Assembly: GCA_945950065.1 (NCBI GenBank)
Contig: CAMFGQ010000023.1
Coordinates: 1-15,139, forward strand
Direction of reading: 5' to 3'
DNA length: 15,139 nt
DNA from: an uncultured Clostridia bacterium
GTDB lineage: Bacteria; Bacillota; Clostridia; Peptostreptococcales; Acidaminobacteraceae
Shown here: positions 5,615 through 13,367 of the stretch, in pieces
How positions within the stretch are numbered: position 1 is the first letter of the stretch
How the letters are laid out: every line of letters begins with the position of its first letter
The notes under the pieces: model-generated
Seen by the model: the letters and a program-made list of their open reading frames with translations, nothing else
Database searches by the model: none
What the model was told of the DNA's origin: nothing
Translations under genes and position numbers: made by a program

Positions 5615-7707
5615 TGCTGCCTAGTCTCTACTATGATCATCAATGGAAAGAGATCAGCGTGGATGAAGAAAGTAAAGCCCTGGCCCATGCGCTTGGGCTT
5701 TCTCCTGCTTTAGCTACTTTTTTGCTAGAGCAGTTTGAAGAGGAGGAAGACATCCTTGACTTCCTTCATCCAAGGGAAGCACATGAGGTCATTCCTGGAA
5801 CGGATGAGGTCGCAGAGCGCATTCACCAAGCCATCAAAAAAGGAGAGAGAATCCTTCTCTTTGGCGACTACGATGTGGACGGACTGACTAGTCTTGCTCT
5901 GATGCTGCAATTCTTTGAGGAGAACAAGGTTCATGTTGACTCCTTTTTGCCTAACCGCTATGAAGAAGGCTACGGCATCACCATGGAGGCCATAGAGAAG
6001 CTGCCTGAAGTAGACCTTCTCATCAGTTTTGACTGTGGCATTAGCTCAGTAGAGGAAGTTGAAGCCCTCAAGGCTAGAGGAATCGATGTGCTGATCACGG
6101 ATCATCATGAAACTGGAGACATTCTGCCTGATGCACCCATTATGAACCCTAAATTAGGCTATTCATTTCCTTATCTTGCTGGGGTGGGTGTCGCCTATAA
6201 ACTTGCCCGTTACCTCAGTAAACACTACGACTACATGCTTCCAAAGGAGGCAATTGTATATGCTATGCTGGGCACGGTCTGTGATTTGATGCCTTTACAA
6301 AAAGAAAATCGCTGGATGGTGCAACAGGGGCTAGAGGCCTATAGCAAGACATCCCATCCTGGCCTTAGAGCACTTTTAGAAGTGACAGGTGATCAGCAGC
6401 TTGATGCTACAAAGGTAGGCTTTCAGCTTGGACCCATGCTCAATGCAGCTGGACGTATGGGAGACCCATCCATTGCCCTAAATCTGTTACGTGGCATAGG
6501 TGATTCACCAAAACTTGCTGAAGCTCTGAAAGAGAACAACGAAGCGCGAAAAGAAGAGGAAAGAAAAACACTGCTTGAAGCAGAGGAAAAGCTAGACAAG
6601 GATTCTCCCATGATTGTCCTACAGGGACCATGGAAAAAAGGTGTTCTAGGGCTTGTTGCTTCGCGTTTAAGCGAAGCCTATCGTAAGCCTAGTGTTTTGA
6701 TGGATGAGAGCTTATCTGGCTCTTGTCGCAGTGTTGGAAGTTTTTCGATCCTTAGCGCATTAGAAGACTCCAAGGATTATCTTGCTCATTATGGTGGCCA
6801 TGATAAGGCTGCGGGGCTACAGGTGGTGGAGGGGGAATTCGAGAATTTCCGCAATAAGATTCATGCCTATACAGAGGACAATCTGGATTTTCTGGATACT
6901 AGAAAGACATTCTCCTATCTTTCCTTAGAGTCAGGAGATGTTACCTTAAGTCTACTGGATGAACTGAATTTCCTAGCGCCTTTTGGCATAGGCAATCCAC
7001 AGCCTGTCTTTAAGCTCAGCAATCTAAGTTTTGTGGAAGAAAGAAAACTTGGAAACAGCGGAAAGGCGTTTTTACTTCTGATGAAGGATGGGGATCGCTT
7101 GTTTGAGTTTATTCACTTTGATCCCTCGCTTTCTCCCATGGATCCAGGAAGCTACGACGTGCTCTTTACCATGAGTGAAAGTCAGTTTAGAGGCATTCTA
7201 AGTCTGAAACTGCAGATTAGGGATCTTCGACCTAGTGAGCCAAGCTTAGGACAAAGTTCCCTGTTCTTACCCTTCTATCAAGGGCTAGCCGATTCCCTCA
7301 TGGACTATCGAGGAGAGAGACAGGAATTCATCTATCCTTCTTTTGAAGAAGGAAGAGTTTTCCGTAAAGGTGATGCTTCCTTTCCTCTTCATTTTCCTCA
7401 TCCCGAAAGTTTTAAAGGGGAAACAAGAGAATTACTGGATGATCTCCCTCAACGAGAAGATCTGGTCAAAATTTACAACTGGCTCCGAAAACAAGACAAT
7501 CAGTTTTCATGGAATCGTGCCAATCGGCCACTGCTTGCCATGATTAGCTTAAAAATATTTGAAGAACTGGAACTTCTCTCGTATACTAGTGACAAGAGGA
7601 CCTGTTTTTATCAACTGAAAAACAGGAATGAAAAAATGAATCTGGAGACTTCGCCAACCTATCGAATGATCCAGCGTGTGAAGGAGGATCAAGGTGGAAT
7701 TGATTAA
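5614..7707 (+). CDS. recJ: Single-stranded-DNA-specific 5'-3' exonuclease RecJ
   Basis: RecJ (697 residues) degrades single-stranded DNA 5' to 3' in recombinational and mismatch repair, using two metal ions. The DHH domain shows GDYDVDG (84–90, aspartates 85, 87 and 89), FDCG (139–142), DHH (163–165) and VCDLMPL (222–228). The linker includes NAAGRMG (277–283). The DHHA1 domain carries KGVLGLVASRL (342–352) and GGHDKAAG (394–401). An OB-fold-like region follows (about 440–550). The last 140 or so residues form the lineage-specific tail also present in Bacillus-type RecJ. The ATG overlaps the secF stop by one base, and AAGGA (5603–5607) lies 6 bases upstream. The end overlaps apt by 14 bases. 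The secF–recJ–apt–rel order is typical of clostridia. Confidence 0.96.
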   Translation: MLPSLYYDHQWKEISVDEESKALAHALGLSPALATFLLEQFEEEEDILDFLHPREAHEVIPGTDEVAERIHQAIKKGERILLFGDYDVDGLTSLALMLQFFEENKVHVDSFLPNRYEEGYGITMEAIEKLPEVDLLISFDCGISSVEEVEALKARGIDVLITDHHETGDILPDAPIMNPKLGYSFPYLAGVGVAYKLARYLSKHYDYMLPKEAIVYAMLGTVCDLMPLQKENRWMVQQGLEAYSKTSHPGLRALLEVTGDQQLDATKVGFQLGPMLNAAGRMGDPSIALNLLRGIGDSPKLAEALKENNEARKEEERKTLLEAEEKLDKDSPMIVLQGPWKKGVLGLVASRLSEAYRKPSVLMDESLSGSCRSVGSFSILSALEDSKDYLAHYGGHDKAAGLQVVEGEFENFRNKIHAYTEDNLDFLDTRKTFSYLSLESGDVTLSLLDELNFLAPFGIGNPQPVFKLSNLSFVEERKLGNSGKAFLLLMKDGDRLFEFIHFDPSLSPMDPGSYDVLFTMSESQFRGILSLKLQIRDLRPSEPSLGQSSLFLPFYQGLADSLMDYRGERQEFIYPSFEEGRVFRKGDASFPLHFPHPESFKGETRELLDDLPQREDLVKIYNWLRKQDNQFSWNRANRPLLAMISLKIFEELELLSYTSDKRTCFYQLKNRNEKMNLETSPTYRMIQRVKEDQGGID

Positions 7708-8206
7708 ATCCATTCGTGAAATTGAAAACCATCCCATTGAAGGCGTTAGTTTTAAGGATATTACTACACTCTTAAAGGACCCAAAGGCCTATTGTGAGGC
7801 CATTGATGTGATGGTTGAAGCCAGTAAAGACTTTGAGTTTGATCTAGTCTTAGCTGCTGAAGCAAGAGGTTTTATTGTGGGAGCACCTTTAGCCTATGCC
7901 TGTGGAAAGGGTCTAATTCCTGTACGAAAACCAGGAAAACTCCCTGCTAAGGTGCTACGTAAAGAATATGATTTAGAGTATGGAACGGATTTTTTAGAAA
8001 TTCATGAAGATGCCATTCAACCAGGACAAAAGGTTCTGATTGTGGATGATCTCCTTGCGACAGGTGGCACAGCTGCTGCCATGCGCGACATGGCCATTGA
8101 GTTAGGTGGTGAGGTTGCTGGGTACTTGTATCTGATTGAACTTGGCTTTTTAGATGGAAGAAGTAAACTAGGGGACTACCCCGTTAAAAGCATCATCTGT
8201 TATTAA
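7694..8206 (+). CDS. apt: Adenine phosphoribosyltransferase
   Basis: This 170-residue cytoplasmic enzyme converts adenine and PRPP into AMP and pyrophosphate (purine salvage). The length matches Bacillus Apt. Motifs are GVSFKDITTLL near the N-terminus (17–27), the conserved AAEARGF (54–60), PVRKPGKLP (76–84, flexible loop), and the PRPP-binding VLIVDDLLATGGT (114–126). The GTG start lies inside the 3' end of recJ, with a strong AAGGAGG (7681–7687) 6 bases upstream. The stop is 8 bases from rel. Pairing apt with rel places purine supply beside (p)ppGpp metabolism, a common arrangement in Firmicutes. Confidence 0.97.
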   Translation: MELIKSIREIENHPIEGVSFKDITTLLKDPKAYCEAIDVMVEASKDFEFDLVLAAEARGFIVGAPLAYACGKGLIPVRKPGKLPAKVLRKEYDLEYGTDFLEIHEDAIQPGQKVLIVDDLLATGGTAAAMRDMAIELGGEVAGYLYLIELGFLDGRSKLGDYPVKSIICY

Positions 8207-8214
8207 GGAGAGCT

Positions 8215-10341
8215 ATGACAAAGGAACTCTATTTACAACGACTACAGGAGATTAATCCCAATTATGATTTAAAACGATTAGGGGATGCCTTTAGTTTTGC
8301 AGAAAAGGCCCATGAAGGTCAATTTCGTCAATCAGGTGAGAAGTATGTGACACACCCAGCAGAGGTGAGTCTCATTCTTGCTGGCCTTGATATGGACGAT
8401 GAGACTCTGATTGCTGGTCTACTTCATGATGTCATTGAAGATACGTCCTATGGCTATAAAGGAGTAACGGAGCTGTTTGGCCCTGATGTCGCTGCAATCG
8501 TAGATGGAGTTACCAAGATAGAGAAGATTCGCTATGAGAGCAAAGAACTCCAACAGGCGGAAAACTTCCGAAAAATGCTTATGGCCATGAGCCAGGATCT
8601 TCGTGTCATCATTGTGAAACTGGCTGACCGCCTTCACAACATGCGTACCTTACGGGTGAAGAGCCAAGAGTCGAAACTTCGCAATGCTAATGAGACCTTG
8701 GAAATCTATGTTCCCATTGCACATCGTCTTGGTATTTTTAAACTCAAGTGGGAGTTAGAGGATCTATCCTTCTACTATCTTGAACCTGAAAAATACCACG
8801 ACTTAGCCAACCGTTTGGATAAAAAACGTGCAGAACGAGAATCCAACATTCAGCGTATCATTGCCGAAATTGATGAACTCTTAGATAAAGAAAAGATTCA
8901 GCACATCATTTATGGACGACCTAAGAATCTCTATAGCATCTATAAAAAGATGACGCAAAAAAATCGTGCTTTTGAAGAGATCCATGACTTGACTGCAATT
9001 CGTGTCATTGTACAAGAGGTTGCCCAGTGCTATGCTGTTCTAGGACTCCTTCACAGTAGGTGGAAGCCTATTCCTGGACGTTTTAAAGATTATATTGCCA
9101 TGCCCAAACCCAATATGTATCAATCTTTGCATACCACCCTTCTTGGGGAGAATGCTGATACCTTTGAGATGCAAATCCGTACGGAAGAAATGCACCGCGT
9201 TGCTGAGTATGGAATTGCAGCTCACTGGAAGTACAAGGAAGATCAAGCCTCCCTTACCCGTAAAAGTGATTTTAATTGGCTTGATCAGATGATGGAATGG
9301 CAACGGGAAGTAGAGAATCCTGCTGAATTTCTTCAGACGGTGAAAATGGACCTCTACAATACTCATGTCTATGTCTTTACCCCCATGGGAAAAGTTATTG
9401 AATTACCTGATGGAAGCACACCTGTTGACTTTGCATACAAAATCCATACCGATGTAGGGAACACATGTGTTGGTGCAAAGGTCAACAGTCGCATTGTCCC
9501 CTTGAACTATAAACTGAAGATAGGGGATATCGTTGAGATTTTGACCTCAAAGAGTTCACAGGGCCCCAGTCGTGACTGGCTAAACTTTGTTCAGTCTTCT
9601 CAAGCCCGTAACAAAATTAAAAGTTTCTTTAAGAAGGAAAGCCAACTTGAGAACATTGACAAAGGCAAAGAGGTGCTGGAAAAGAGTCTGCGTAAGTACA
9701 ATCTCAGTCTAAAAGAAGCCTTTACCCCCAAGGTAAATGAGATTCTTCTGGATAAACTTAGCCTGAAAAGTATGGAGAATCTCTATGCAGCTGTAGGTTA
9801 CGGTGGCATTGGATTCAGACAAATTCTTCCCGTCATTAAAGAACAACTTGGCATGGAAGAAAAAGGTCTCCAGCTGGGCAAGAGTCGTTCTCAGAGCCCT
9901 GATTCTGGAATTGTGGTGGAGGGCATGGACAATCTACAAGTCCGCTTTGCAAAATGTTGCAACCCCTTACCTGGAGATTCCATCATTGGCTACATTACTA
10001 GGGGCAGTGGCATCACCGTTCATAAGAGTGATTGCACCAACTTTAGTAAGGGCAAGGATGAGATGAACCGCTTTATTGAGGTGCATTGGGATGATTCCAT
10101 TAAAACCACCCATTCTGCCAGTCTAAAGATCATTGGACGTGATCGACCAGGTCTTCTGATGGATGTAACGGGCCTGATCCAAAATCTATCCTTTACCTTG
10201 ACCAGTGTCAGTGCACGAGTGAACAATGATCATGTCGCACGGATCATTGTCAGTTTCGATGTAAAAAACACTCAGGAACTGCAAACGGTGATGGCAAAAC
10301 TCAGGGGTGTGAATAGTGTATTAGGAGTTCATCGAATATGA
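8215..10341 (+). CDS. relA: Bifunctional (p)ppGpp synthetase/hydrolase Rel (RSH family)
   Basis: This 708-residue stringent-response enzyme makes pppGpp/ppGpp on starved ribosomes and hydrolyses it otherwise. The HD hydrolase domain shows H47 (YVTHP), HDVIEDT (71–77) and KLADRLHNMRTL (135–146), all intact. The synthetase domain shows YGRPKNLYSIYKKM (233–246) and GRFKDYIAMPKPNMYQSLHTT (288–308); the RFKD form is typical of bifunctional enzymes rather than of E. coli RelA. The TGS domain covers about 385–446. A helical part follows, then the zinc-finger/conserved-cysteine region (FAKCCNPLPGD, C581 and C582, with C607), and a C-terminal ACT domain (about 634–708). AAGGAG (8205–8210) overlaps the apt stop. 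The end overlaps dtd by 4 bases (ATGA). Length and all key motifs are normal, so both activities are expected. Confidence 0.97.
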   Translation: MTKELYLQRLQEINPNYDLKRLGDAFSFAEKAHEGQFRQSGEKYVTHPAEVSLILAGLDMDDETLIAGLLHDVIEDTSYGYKGVTELFGPDVAAIVDGVTKIEKIRYESKELQQAENFRKMLMAMSQDLRVIIVKLADRLHNMRTLRVKSQESKLRNANETLEIYVPIAHRLGIFKLKWELEDLSFYYLEPEKYHDLANRLDKKRAERESNIQRIIAEIDELLDKEKIQHIIYGRPKNLYSIYKKMTQKNRAFEEIHDLTAIRVIVQEVAQCYAVLGLLHSRWKPIPGRFKDYIAMPKPNMYQSLHTTLLGENADTFEMQIRTEEMHRVAEYGIAAHWKYKEDQASLTRKSDFNWLDQMMEWQREVENPAEFLQTVKMDLYNTHVYVFTPMGKVIELPDGSTPVDFAYKIHTDVGNTCVGAKVNSRIVPLNYKLKIGDIVEILTSKSSQGPSRDWLNFVQSSQARNKIKSFFKKESQLENIDKGKEVLEKSLRKYNLSLKEAFTPKVNEILLDKLSLKSMENLYAAVGYGGIGFRQILPVIKEQLGMEEKGLQLGKSRSQSPDSGIVVEGMDNLQVRFAKCCNPLPGDSIIGYITRGSGITVHKSDCTNFSKGKDEMNRFIEVHWDDSIKTTHSASLKIIGRDRPGLLMDVTGLIQNLSFTLTSVSARVNNDHVARIIVSFDVKNTQELQTVMAKLRGVNSVLGVHRI

Positions 10342-10787
10342 GAGCAGTCATACAACGTGTTAGTGAAGCACAGGTTCGTGTAGATGGAGCTGTGCTTGGA
10401 AAAATAGATCAGGGCTATGTGGTACTCCTTGCTGTGGAAAAAGAAGACACAGATGAGGATCTAGCCTATCTAGCGAAAAAGATAGACGGACTTCGTGTCT
10501 TTGAAGATGAAGAAGGCAAAATGAATCTCAACCTAGCAGCTGTTAAGGGTGAGATTCTTCTCATTAGTCAATTTACCCTCTATGGGGATATGCGTAAGGG
10601 AAATCGACCTTCCTTTTCAAGAAGTGCAGCCCACAAACAAGCAGAAGAGGTCTATCTAGCCATGAAAGAAAAACTGGAAACCATGGGTCACAAAGTTGAA
10701 ACAGGGCAGTTTGCTGCCCATATGGATGTTGAGCTGGTCAACAGCGGACCTGTAACGATTTTAGTGGATAGTAGAAAGGAATTTTAA
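10338..10787 (+). CDS. dtd: D-aminoacyl-tRNA deacylase
   Basis: This 149-residue enzyme hydrolyses D-amino acids from tRNA, and glycine mischarged on tRNA-Ala, protecting translation from mischarged tRNA. The two family signatures are present: SQFTLYGD (77–84), with catalytic-region T80, and NSGPVT (135–140), which supplies the cross-subunit Gly-cisPro selectivity loop in the homodimer. PSFSRSA (91–97) is also typical. The ATG overlaps the rel stop (ATGA), with AGGAG (10323–10327) ten bases upstream. The stop overlaps the next start (TAATG). The rel–dtd pair is conserved widely in Firmicutes. Confidence 0.96.
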   Translation: MRAVIQRVSEAQVRVDGAVLGKIDQGYVVLLAVEKEDTDEDLAYLAKKIDGLRVFEDEEGKMNLNLAAVKGEILLISQFTLYGDMRKGNRPSFSRSAAHKQAEEVYLAMKEKLETMGHKVETGQFAAHMDVELVNSGPVTILVDSRKEF

Positions 10788-11419
10788 TGATCGAACGTAT
10801 TCTCCTTCCCGGTATGGGAGTCAATTGTTATGTCTACTATGATGAGGACAGTAAAAAAGGATTTATCGTGGATCCTGGACTTGCTCACCAACGTATCAAG
10901 GATTTTATTGAGGAAAACAACATTGAAGTGGAAGCCATTCTACTCACCCATGGTCACAGCGATCACATAATGGGAGTTAATTATTTTAGAGAACTATACA
11001 ATTGTCCCGTCTATGCCCACGAAGATGAACAAGAAATTTTGGAAGATCCCCGGCATAATCACTCTACCATGATGACAGGGGAGAGTATGGTCATTCATGA
11101 TGTGAACTACATCAAAGATGGTGCTCAGTTGGAGTTTGCGGGGGCCAAAATTGATTGTCTCCATACTCCTGGTCATACAAAAGGTGGCGTTTGCTATCTA
11201 CTAGGTGAAGATGTCTTCACTGGGGATACCCTCTTTAAATTGGGTATCGGACGCTTCGATCTTTTTAGTGGCGATTACCATGCCCTTGAGAACTCCATCC
11301 GCAATGTGCTCTACCTTCTTCCCGATGAAACAAGGGTGCATCCCGGTCACGGTGTGCAAACCTCCATTGGCTATGAGAAGGTAAGAAACCCTTATTTCCG
11401 TGATGACGCTTTACAGTAA
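10787..11419 (+). CDS. Metallo-beta-lactamase-fold hydrolase, glyoxalase II-like
   Basis: This 210-residue hydrolase of the metallo-beta-lactamase fold is close to the short glyoxalase II-like (YcbL/GloB-like) group. Such proteins hydrolyse thioesters such as S-lactoylglutathione, or related substrates in organisms lacking glutathione. The substrate here is not known. The dinuclear metal site is complete: THGHSDH (54–60: H55, H57, D59, H60), H130 in HTPGH, D147 in FTGDTLF, and H188 in HPGHG. No signal peptide is visible. The start shares one base with the dtd stop. The end overlaps hemZ by 17 bases from its ATG. A gene of this type commonly lies between dtd and hemZ in clostridia, so it is probably part of the housekeeping cluster. 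Confidence 0.9.
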   Translation: MIERILLPGMGVNCYVYYDEDSKKGFIVDPGLAHQRIKDFIEENNIEVEAILLTHGHSDHIMGVNYFRELYNCPVYAHEDEQEILEDPRHNHSTMMTGESMVIHDVNYIKDGAQLEFAGAKIDCLHTPGHTKGGVCYLLGEDVFTGDTLFKLGIGRFDLFSGDYHALENSIRNVLYLLPDETRVHPGHGVQTSIGYEKVRNPYFRDDALQ

Positions 11420-12719
11420 TGATCCACGGGCAATTAAGCTTTATCATTTCCTGCTTACCTTTTTTGATGAGATTCAGTGGGGAGATGAAAACAGCGATAT
11501 GGTCTTTGAGGATAATGTGTTTACCTTCCCTAAACACAAGATCTCCTTGAAAACCACTGATTATTTTTTGACAGAAATCTATGACGCACTCTCAGAACAT
11601 TATACAAGTCGATCACCCTGGGGAGTTCTTTCCGGGGTAAGACCATTAAAAATTGTGCATCTTGAAAAAGAACAGGGAAAGACCATGGAAGAGATCTACC
11701 ATGGTCTTCTTTCCCGCGATCGTTTGTCTGAAAAGAAGGCGAAACTTCTACTTGAAATCGCAGAGAATCAGCAAAATATTTATGAAGAAGATCGTGATCA
11801 ACTTTCCCTCTATCTTTCAATTCCCTTTTGTCCTACTGTGTGTAGCTATTGTTCTTTTCATACACGACCCTATGAGAAGAAACTTGCACAAAGATATCTT
11901 CAAGAGCTCCTTGAAGATTTGCATTTTGCTAAAGAATATCTTAGGAAACACAAGAAGACGGTGGACTGTATTTATGTTGGAGGAGGTACGCCCTGGGTTC
12001 TGGAAGAAGAAGATCTTAGAGAACTTCTTCATGCCTTAGAGGACTTTCATGAGATTAAAGAGTTTACTTTCGAAGGTGGACGAATCGATGTCTTAACAGA
12101 GGGCAAAGCAGATCTAGTAGCTAATGTTGCCACACGGGTTTGTCTGAATCCCCAGACCCTTACTAAGGGAGTGATGCCACTTCTTGGTCGTCCTGAAACA
12201 GAAGACTTGAGTAAGTGGATCAGAAAATTTAAAGACAGGGGTCTCATCACCAGCTCTGACCTGATTGCTGGACTCCCTGGTGAAACCCTTCATGGCTTTC
12301 AGGAATCCCTCCATGAACTTATTGGCTATGCACCAGACAACATTACAGTACACAATCTTTCGCTTAAGAAAGGTGCTAAGCTAAAACAAGTGGAAGAAGG
12401 GACTGAAGCCGCTAAAATGATCGATGGTGCCTATGAAATCTTAAAGGAAGCTGGTTATCATCCTTACTACATTTATAGGCAGAAGAACATGGTGGACCTA
12501 GGTGAAAACATAGGTTATGAAAAAGGCAATACAGCCTGTCTCTATAACATCCGCATGATGGAAGATGCTCATGAAATCCTTTCTCTTGGCAGTAATGCGG
12601 TTAGTAAGCGCATCATAAAGGGAAAAGTATTTCGACTTCCCACGACAAAAGACATCCACCTTCATCTAGAAAATAAAGAAAAAAGAAGAAGGATTGTCAA
12701 AGACTTCTTCTCTGTGTAA
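11403..12719 (+). CDS. hemZ: HemZ-like radical SAM protein (oxygen-independent coproporphyrinogen III oxidase family)
   Basis: This 438-residue radical SAM protein belongs to the HemN/HemZ family. An N-terminal region of about 135 residues contains WGVLSGVRPLKI, matching HemZ. The radical SAM core carries cluster cysteines C143, C147 and C150 in CPTVCSYC, then GGGTP. DLIAGLPGET, PYYIYRQKN and the C-terminal CLYNIRMMED with SLGSNAVSK also match HemZ. The name implies oxidative decarboxylation of coproporphyrinogen III, but clostridial HemZ proteins often occur without a heme pathway, so the true substrate is uncertain. Several segments depart from Bacillus HemZ: FEGGRID where EAGRPD is usual, LNPQT for INPQS, and GRPET for GRHHT. 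The start could be GTG 11400 or ATG 11403. Neither has a clear ribosome binding site; the ATG is preferred, with translation probably coupled to the preceding gene. Confidence 0.82.
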   Translation: MTLYSNDPRAIKLYHFLLTFFDEIQWGDENSDMVFEDNVFTFPKHKISLKTTDYFLTEIYDALSEHYTSRSPWGVLSGVRPLKIVHLEKEQGKTMEEIYHGLLSRDRLSEKKAKLLLEIAENQQNIYEEDRDQLSLYLSIPFCPTVCSYCSFHTRPYEKKLAQRYLQELLEDLHFAKEYLRKHKKTVDCIYVGGGTPWVLEEEDLRELLHALEDFHEIKEFTFEGGRIDVLTEGKADLVANVATRVCLNPQTLTKGVMPLLGRPETEDLSKWIRKFKDRGLITSSDLIAGLPGETLHGFQESLHELIGYAPDNITVHNLSLKKGAKLKQVEEGTEAAKMIDGAYEILKEAGYHPYYIYRQKNMVDLGENIGYEKGNTACLYNIRMMEDAHEILSLGSNAVSKRIIKGKVFRLPTTKDIHLHLENKEKRRRIVKDFFSV

Positions 12720-12722
12720 TAT
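12694..12722 (+). promoter_or_regulatory. Candidate sigma-A promoter for the DUF937 gene
   Basis: TTGTCA (12694–12699) and TAATAT (12717–12722) are 17 bases apart and overlap the end of hemZ. Transcription would start near 12729, giving a leader of about 45 bases. It marks the likely boundary between the long operon and the downstream genes. The -35 element lies in the loop of a possible hairpin (12684–12711), so terminator and promoter functions may overlap here. Confidence 0.5.
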
Positions 12723-12773
12723 TTTCTTTTTCGGGTAAAAAAAGTGTATCACTGAACCGGAAAGGAATGGATG

Positions 12774-13316
12774 ATGGATATTTTAAGTATGTTAATCGAG
12801 CAACTTGGTGGATCACAAGCACACAAGGATCTCGATGTCAGTCCCGACATGTTTAAAAGTGCTGCAGGACTTGCGCTACCTGAAATCTTAGCCTCATTAC
12901 AGAGAAATGCCTCTACACAGGAGGGTGCAGAATCACTCTCTAGAGCTTTAGATGATCACGTAGATGACCCTATGAGCTTAGATTCCTTGGTGAAGGGCTT
13001 AGACAGAGACGATAGTTCAAAAATGTTGGATCACATTTTCGGTAACAGAAAATCCGAAGTAGAAAGCCAGATTGAGCAGAAGACAGGCCTTCCTCGAGCA
13101 AAGACCAGTACACTTCTATTGATCCTGGCACCACTGGTGTTGTCTATGCTTTCAAAAAAGAAAAAAGCAGAGAATCTACAACCAGCTGATTTACCAGATT
13201 TAACAAAGGAATTAAGCGGTAAATCAGGAGGACTCTTAGACCTCGCCAAACAAGTACTTGATAAAGATAAGGATGGTTCTATCGTAGATGATCTACTGGG
13301 AGGACTGTTTAAGTAA
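12774..13316 (+). CDS. DUF937 family protein
   Basis: This 180-residue protein of the DUF937 (YidB-like) family has no established function. The N-terminal part (DILSMLIEQLGG) and the small-residue helical repeats are typical. A hydrophobic segment, TLLLILAPLVLSML (about 113–126), followed by KKKK could contact the membrane, but it is short and lies mid-protein. The C-terminal DKDKDGSIVDDLLGGL (about 163–178) resembles a calcium-loop pattern (D-x-D-x-D-G-x-I) and ends near the stop. The start is taken as ATG 12774, 7 bases after AAAGGA (12761–12766); ATG 12771 would leave only 4 bases. The gene has its own promoter and a terminator-like hairpin, so it is probably a single-gene unit. Confidence 0.82.
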   Translation: MDILSMLIEQLGGSQAHKDLDVSPDMFKSAAGLALPEILASLQRNASTQEGAESLSRALDDHVDDPMSLDSLVKGLDRDDSSKMLDHIFGNRKSEVESQIEQKTGLPRAKTSTLLLILAPLVLSMLSKKKKAENLQPADLPDLTKELSGKSGGLLDLAKQVLDKDKDGSIVDDLLGGLFK

Positions 13317-13345
13317 AAAGTAGCCCCTTAACCGGGGCTCTCTTT
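13317..13345 (+). terminator. Terminator-like hairpin after the DUF937 gene
   Basis: AGCCCC (13322–13327) and GGGGCT (13334–13339) form a perfect GC-rich stem with a six-base loop, TTAACC. It extends through a small internal loop by AAAG (13317–13320) pairing with CTTT (13342–13345). The tail is CTCTTTA, so the T-tract is weak. It sits directly after the DUF937 stop and 23 bases before the yaaA ATG. Confidence 0.65.
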
Positions 13346-13367
13346 ACGCTAACTGTAGGTGAATACA

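Noticed and set aside
8171..8182. GGGG-ACTA-CCCC hairpin near the 3' end of apt
   Set aside because: The stem is only 4 bp, lies within coding sequence, has no T-tract, and the rel ribosome site follows directly.
11653..12039. Second plus-strand open frame of 128 codons inside hemZ
   Set aside because: It is out of frame with the radical SAM cysteine motif of hemZ and its translation shows no recognisable domain, so it is a shadow frame.
12684..12711. AGAAGAAG…CTTCTTCT hairpin at the 3' end of hemZ as an intrinsic terminator
   Set aside because: The 8-bp stem is AT-rich with a 12-base loop, and the T-rich run starts over 10 bases later. The same bases hold a better promoter match, so it is not called.
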